A stretch of 64,000 bases of DNA. Origin: Granulosicoccus sp963833195 (lineage in GTDB: Bacteria; Pseudomonadota; Gammaproteobacteria; Granulosicoccales; Granulosicoccaceae). This document shows, one piece after another, positions 61,233-64,000 of this stretch. The notes under the pieces are model-generated. The model saw only the letters and a list, made by a program, of their open reading frames with translations. It did no database searches and was not told the DNA's origin. The DNA lies in the NCBI GenBank assembly GCA_963833195.1, contig CAWHXF010000027.1, positions 4,340,001 to 4,404,000 of the forward strand, written 5' to 3'. A program made the translations under genes and the position numbers. Within the stretch, counting starts at the first letter, position 1. Every line of letters begins with the position of its first letter.

Positions 61233-62216
61233 ATGCTGCCCCTGCGATCCCTCACCGCCGACCTGTCCGTCTCCGCCCTCGGCCTCGGCTGCATGGGCAT
61301 GAGCGAGTTCTACGGTCCGGCCGACGATGCCGAGTCGCTCTCGACCCTCGCGCGCGCCGTCGAGCTCGGCTGCACCTTCCTCGACACCGCCGACGCGTAC
61401 GGGCCGCACGAGAACGAACGGCTCGTCGGGCGCTTCGTGCGCCAGAGCGGAGCGAAGCTCGCCATCGCCAGCAAGTTCGGCATCGTGCGCGAGGGCAAGG
61501 CCTATGCGCGCACCATCGACAACTCCCCCGAGTACGCGCGTCGCGCGTGCGATGCGTCGCTGGAGCGGCTCGGGATCGAGCGCATCGATCTCTACTACGT
61601 CCACCGCATCGACGCCTCGCGCCCGATCGAGGAGGTCATGGGCGCGCTCGCGGATCTGGTGCGCGAGGGCAAGATCGCTCACGTCGGGCTGTGCGAGCCG
61701 AGCGCGGCGACGCTGCGCCGCGCGCACGCCGTGCACCCGGTCGCCGCCGTGCAGAGCGAATATTCGCTGTGGACCCGCGAGGTGGAGGACGAGGTGCTGC
61801 CCGCGTGTCGGGAGCTCGGCGTGGGCTTCGTGCCCTACAGCCCGCTCGGACGCGGGTTCCTCACGGGTGCCTTCGATGCGCAGCGTCCGGCGGAAGGCGA
61901 TTTTCGCGCCATGCTGCCGCGCTTCTCGGACGACAACCTCGAGGCGAATCGCGCGCTGGCGCGCACCGTGTCGCGCATCGCCGAGGACAAGGGCTGCACT
62001 CCCGCGCAGCTCGCGCTCGCGTGGTTGCTGGCCCAGGGCGATGACATCGTGCCCATTCCGGGTACCAAGCGCGTGCAATGGCTCGAGGACAACGCGGGCG
62101 CGGCGGACGTGGACTTCGATGCGGCCGACGAGGCGCGCCTGCGCGAGGCGGTGGCGAGCGAGGCCATCGTCGGCGAGCGATACACGGTGGAAGGCATGAA
62201 GGGGGTGAACGTCTGA
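61233..62216 (+). CDS. Aldo/keto reductase
   Basis: A 327-residue NADPH-dependent (beta/alpha)8 reductase of the AKR13 type. The conserved tetrad is visible: Asp and Tyr in FLDTADAYGPHENE, Lys in IASKFGIV, and His in YYVHRIDASRPIEEVMG. The C-terminal GTKR and LEDN motifs bind the cofactor. TGGAGG sits 6 nt before the ATG. It reduces aldehydes or ketones; the physiological substrate is unknown. Confidence 0.92.
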   Translation: MLPLRSLTADLSVSALGLGCMGMSEFYGPADDAESLSTLARAVELGCTFLDTADAYGPHENERLVGRFVRQSGAKLAIASKFGIVREGKAYARTIDNSPEYARRACDASLERLGIERIDLYYVHRIDASRPIEEVMGALADLVREGKIAHVGLCEPSAATLRRAHAVHPVAAVQSEYSLWTREVEDEVLPACRELGVGFVPYSPLGRGFLTGAFDAQRPAEGDFRAMLPRFSDDNLEANRALARTVSRIAEDKGCTPAQLALAWLLAQGDDIVPIPGTKRVQWLEDNAGAADVDFDAADEARLREAVASEAIVGERYTVEGMKGVNV

Positions 62217-62250
62217 TCGGTTCGCGCCGTCGCTACGTGTCCACGAAAGT

Positions 62251-62269
62251 GGGCGCCCGGCGGGCGCCC
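62251..62269. terminator. Hairpin between convergent genes (1)
   Basis: Two copies of the self-complementary octamer gggcgccc separated by 3 nt form a GC hairpin 34 bp after the aldo/keto reductase stop. Likely a rho-independent-like terminator for that gene, without T tract. Confidence 0.5.
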
Positions 62270-62300
62270 CGGATCGTGCCGTACCGAGCTTGCGGCGAGC

Positions 62301-62321
62301 GGCCCGGAACCCGTCCGGGCC
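62301..62321. terminator. Hairpin between convergent genes (2)
   Basis: An 8-bp perfect stem (ggcccgga / tccgggcc) with a 5-nt loop, 20 bp beyond the 3' end of the amtB gene. It probably ends amtB transcription. Confidence 0.5.
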
Positions 62322-62340
62322 GGCCCGCCGCGCTCGCGCG

Positions 62341-63600
62341 TCAGCTGCGCACCACGAACTCCGGATACGCCTCGAGTCCGCACTCGGCGATGTCCACGCC
62401 CTCGTACTCTTCCTCCTCGGAGACGCGCACGCCCATGATCAGCTTCAGGATCAGCCACAGCACGAGGCTCGTGACGAAGGTCCAGACGAGGATGGCGCCG
62501 AGCCCCGTGAGCTGCGCGATGTAGCTTGCGTCGGTGTTCGTGACCGGCACGACCATCAACCCGAACATGCCCACCACGCCGTGCACCGAGATGGCGCCCA
62601 CCGGATCGTCGATCTTCATCTTGTCGAGCGTGATGATCGAGAACACCACGATGATGCCGCCGACCGCGCCGATGAGCGTGGCCGCGAGCGGTGTCGGTGC
62701 CAGCGGCTCGGCCGTGATGGCGACGAGGCCCGCGAGGCAGCCGTTCAGCGCCATGGTGAGGTCCGCCTTGCTCCAGATGATGCGCACCGTGAGGAGCGCC
62801 GCGACCACGCCGCCCGCGGCGGCCATCAGCGTGTTGACGAACACCGCGGCGACGGCGTTGGCGTCGGCGAAGTTCGACACGACGAGCTGCGAGCCGCCGT
62901 TGAAGCCGAACCAGCCGAGCCAGAGGATGAACGTGCCGAGCGTGGCGAGCGGCAGGTTCGCGCCCGGCATCGGGTTGACCGAGCCGTTCGCGCCGTACTT
63001 GCCGCGCCGCGCGCCGAGCACGATCACGCCGGCGAGCGCCGCGGACGCGCCGCACAGGTGCACGATGCCCGAGCCCGCGAAGTCGTTGAAGCCCGCCGCG
63101 TCCAGCCAGCCGCCGCCCCACTTCCAGTAGCCCTGGACGGGGTAGATGACGGCCGTGAACACGACCGCGAACGCCAGGAAGCTGAAGAGCTTCATGCGCT
63201 CGGCCACGGCGCCCGACACGATGGACATGGCGGTGGCGACGAACACGACCTGGAAGAAGAAGTCGGCCAGACCCGAGTAGTACGAGGCGCCTTCCTCACC
63301 GGCGACGAGGCCCTGGAACGCCTCTTCGGTGACGGTCTCTCCGACCAGGAACGCGAGCCCGGGGACGTACGCGCTCAGGGCGTTGTCGCCGGGGTACATC
63401 AGGTTGTAGCCGACCAGCATGTACATGATGCAGGCGATGGCGAACAGCGCGATGTTCTTGGTGAGTATCTCGGCGGTGTTCTTGGCGCGCACGAGGCCCG
63501 CCTCGAGCATGGCGAAGCCCGCCGCCATCCACATGACGAGCGCGCCGCAGACGAGGAAGTAGAAGGTGTCCAGCGCGTAACTGAGGTTCGCGAATTCCAT
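62341..63600 (-). CDS. amtB: Ammonium transporter AmtB
   Basis: A 419-residue Amt/Rh channel with eleven helices and the twin pore histidines H181 (GSGIVHLCGAS) and H340 (GAISVHGVVGMFG). It conducts ammonium across the inner membrane. No cleavable signal is obvious; the first helix starts at residue 8. It lies 48 bp downstream of glnK in the usual glnK-amtB operon, expressed under nitrogen limitation and blocked by GlnK binding. The cytoplasmic C-terminal tail (VSEEEEYEGVDIAECGLEAY) fits the GlnK-binding region. Confidence 0.95.
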   Translation of the reverse strand: MEFANLSYALDTFYFLVCGALVMWMAAGFAMLEAGLVRAKNTAEILTKNIALFAIACIMYMLVGYNLMYPGDNALSAYVPGLAFLVGETVTEEAFQGLVAGEEGASYYSGLADFFFQVVFVATAMSIVSGAVAERMKLFSFLAFAVVFTAVIYPVQGYWKWGGGWLDAAGFNDFAGSGIVHLCGASAALAGVIVLGARRGKYGANGSVNPMPGANLPLATLGTFILWLGWFGFNGGSQLVVSNFADANAVAAVFVNTLMAAAGGVVAALLTVRIIWSKADLTMALNGCLAGLVAITAEPLAPTPLAATLIGAVGGIIVVFSIITLDKMKIDDPVGAISVHGVVGMFGLMVVPVTNTDASYIAQLTGLGAILVWTFVTSLVLWLILKLIMGVRVSEEEEYEGVDIAECGLEAYPEFVVRS

Positions 63601-63648
63601 GGATCCGTGTCGTTTGGGGGGAGGGGTATCGAAGGGGAGGGCGGCGCG

Positions 63649-63987
63649 TCAGAGCGCGCTCGGGCCGGTCTCGTTGGTGCGGATGCGCACCGCACGCTCC
63701 AGCTCGGTGACGAAGATCTTCCCGTCGCCGATCTTTCCGGAGCCCGCCGCCTGCGTGACCGCGTCGATCACCGCGTCGAGCTGACCGTCGTCGATGCCGA
63801 TCTCGATCTTCGTCTTCGGGATGAAGTCGACGACGTACTCGGCACCGCGGTACAGCTCGGTGTGCCCCTTCTGCCGCCCGAAGCCCTTGACTTCGGTGAC
63901 GGTCATGCCCTGGACCCCGATCTGGGAGAGCGCCTCGCGCACCTCCTCGAGCTTGAAGGGCTTGATGATGGCCGTGACGAGCTTCAT
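63649..63987 (-). CDS. glnK: Nitrogen regulatory protein P-II
   Basis: A 112-residue PII protein. The T-loop holds Tyr51 (GHTELYRGAEYVVDF), the uridylylation site, and the B-loop motif KIGDGKIFV binds ATP. It reads 2-oxoglutarate and energy state, regulates glutamine synthetase adenylylation, and blocks AmtB. Position beside amtB supports GlnK rather than GlnB. GGAG lies 8 nt before the ATG. The operon promoter is past the end of the window. Confidence 0.95.
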   Translation of the reverse strand: MKLVTAIIKPFKLEEVREALSQIGVQGMTVTEVKGFGRQKGHTELYRGAEYVVDFIPKTKIEIGIDDGQLDAVIDAVTQAAGSGKIGDGKIFVTELERAVRIRTNETGPSAL

Positions 63988-64000
63988 GGGCGTTTCTCCG

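Noticed and set aside
1..64000. tRNA, rRNA, insertion sequences or prophage genes
   Set aside because: No cloverleaf, rRNA, transposase or phage structural sequence was recognised by reading; a covariance search would be needed to exclude small RNAs.

Overview
The window is GC-rich, densely packed bacterial chromosome. Genes have strong G/C third positions, and neighbours are often joined by ATGA, GTGA or TGATG stop/start overlaps. The gene content (YejABEF, YnjBCD with YnjF, thiopurine methyltransferase, YaaA, DUF1328, CsgG/DUF4810/DUF799 lipoproteins, TIGR03623-type nuclease beside a UvrD/AddA helicase, GlnK-AmtB) points to a high-GC gammaproteobacterium. I cannot name the genus. I see no tRNA, rRNA, CRISPR array, insertion sequence or prophage.

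Layout. 1-2.8 kb: a KaiC-like ATPase (5' end outside the window), an HWE histidine kinase and a stand-alone receiver. 2.8-4.9 kb: a DUF6151 protein and a Fic protein on the minus strand, with a repeat-rich operator candidate upstream. 5.1-11.4 kb: an AddB/AddA-like helicase-nuclease pair separated by a 12-bp tandem repeat. 11.4-12.8 kb: a CsgG/DUF4810/DUF799 lipoprotein operon whose csgG has lost its N-terminal half. 12.9-13.5 kb: an MntA-like nucleotidyltransferase with a decayed HepT partner. 13.5-16.2 kb: thiopurine methyltransferase, a small membrane protein, XpaC and a GNAT. 16.2-21.4 kb: two pirins, and an AraC regulator divergent from a copper amine oxidase. 21.4-22.3 kb: a gene-poor scar. 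22.3-26.9 kb: TelA, SPFH-GYF_2, a zinc-ribbon membrane protein and an ATPase remnant. 27-32.8 kb: a complete yejABEF-type peptide importer. 32.8-39.4 kb: Uma2, DUF3179, and ynjB-ynjC-ynjD-ynjF. 39.4-45.2 kb: DUF1328, serine hydrolase, MsrA, DUF4174, TauE/SafE, an oxidoreductase, EamA and Uma2. 45.2-49.7 kb: an RND efflux pump. 49.9-56.6 kb: an alpha/beta-hydrolase lipoprotein, a threonine dehydratase-like enzyme, HPPD, a degenerate Fic-like protein and three poorly known envelope proteins. 56.7-59.2 kb: a membrane protein with Cys repeats, TerB and a J-like domain. 59.4-64 kb: YceI, YaaA, a GST remnant, an aldo/keto reductase and amtB-glnK.

Two themes run through the window. First, several otherwise well-conserved genes are broken only by isolated single-base insertions: ten in yejA, four in the RND pump, two in the hydrolase, one each in Fic and the ATPase remnant. 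These genes show no compensating deletions. Removing the extra base at each site restores family-like sequence, so an insertion-biased sequencing or assembly error is the first explanation. Second, there are genuine-looking remnants (csgG, hepT, an outer-membrane barrel, an AAA protein, a GST) that have lost whole segments, marking sites of deletion.

The most distinctive candidates for new biology are the Cys-repeat/TM/TerB/J-like protein with its coupled partner, the His-less Fic proteins (one under a five-copy 9-bp operator), and the XpaC-TelA-SPFH-zinc-ribbon envelope set.
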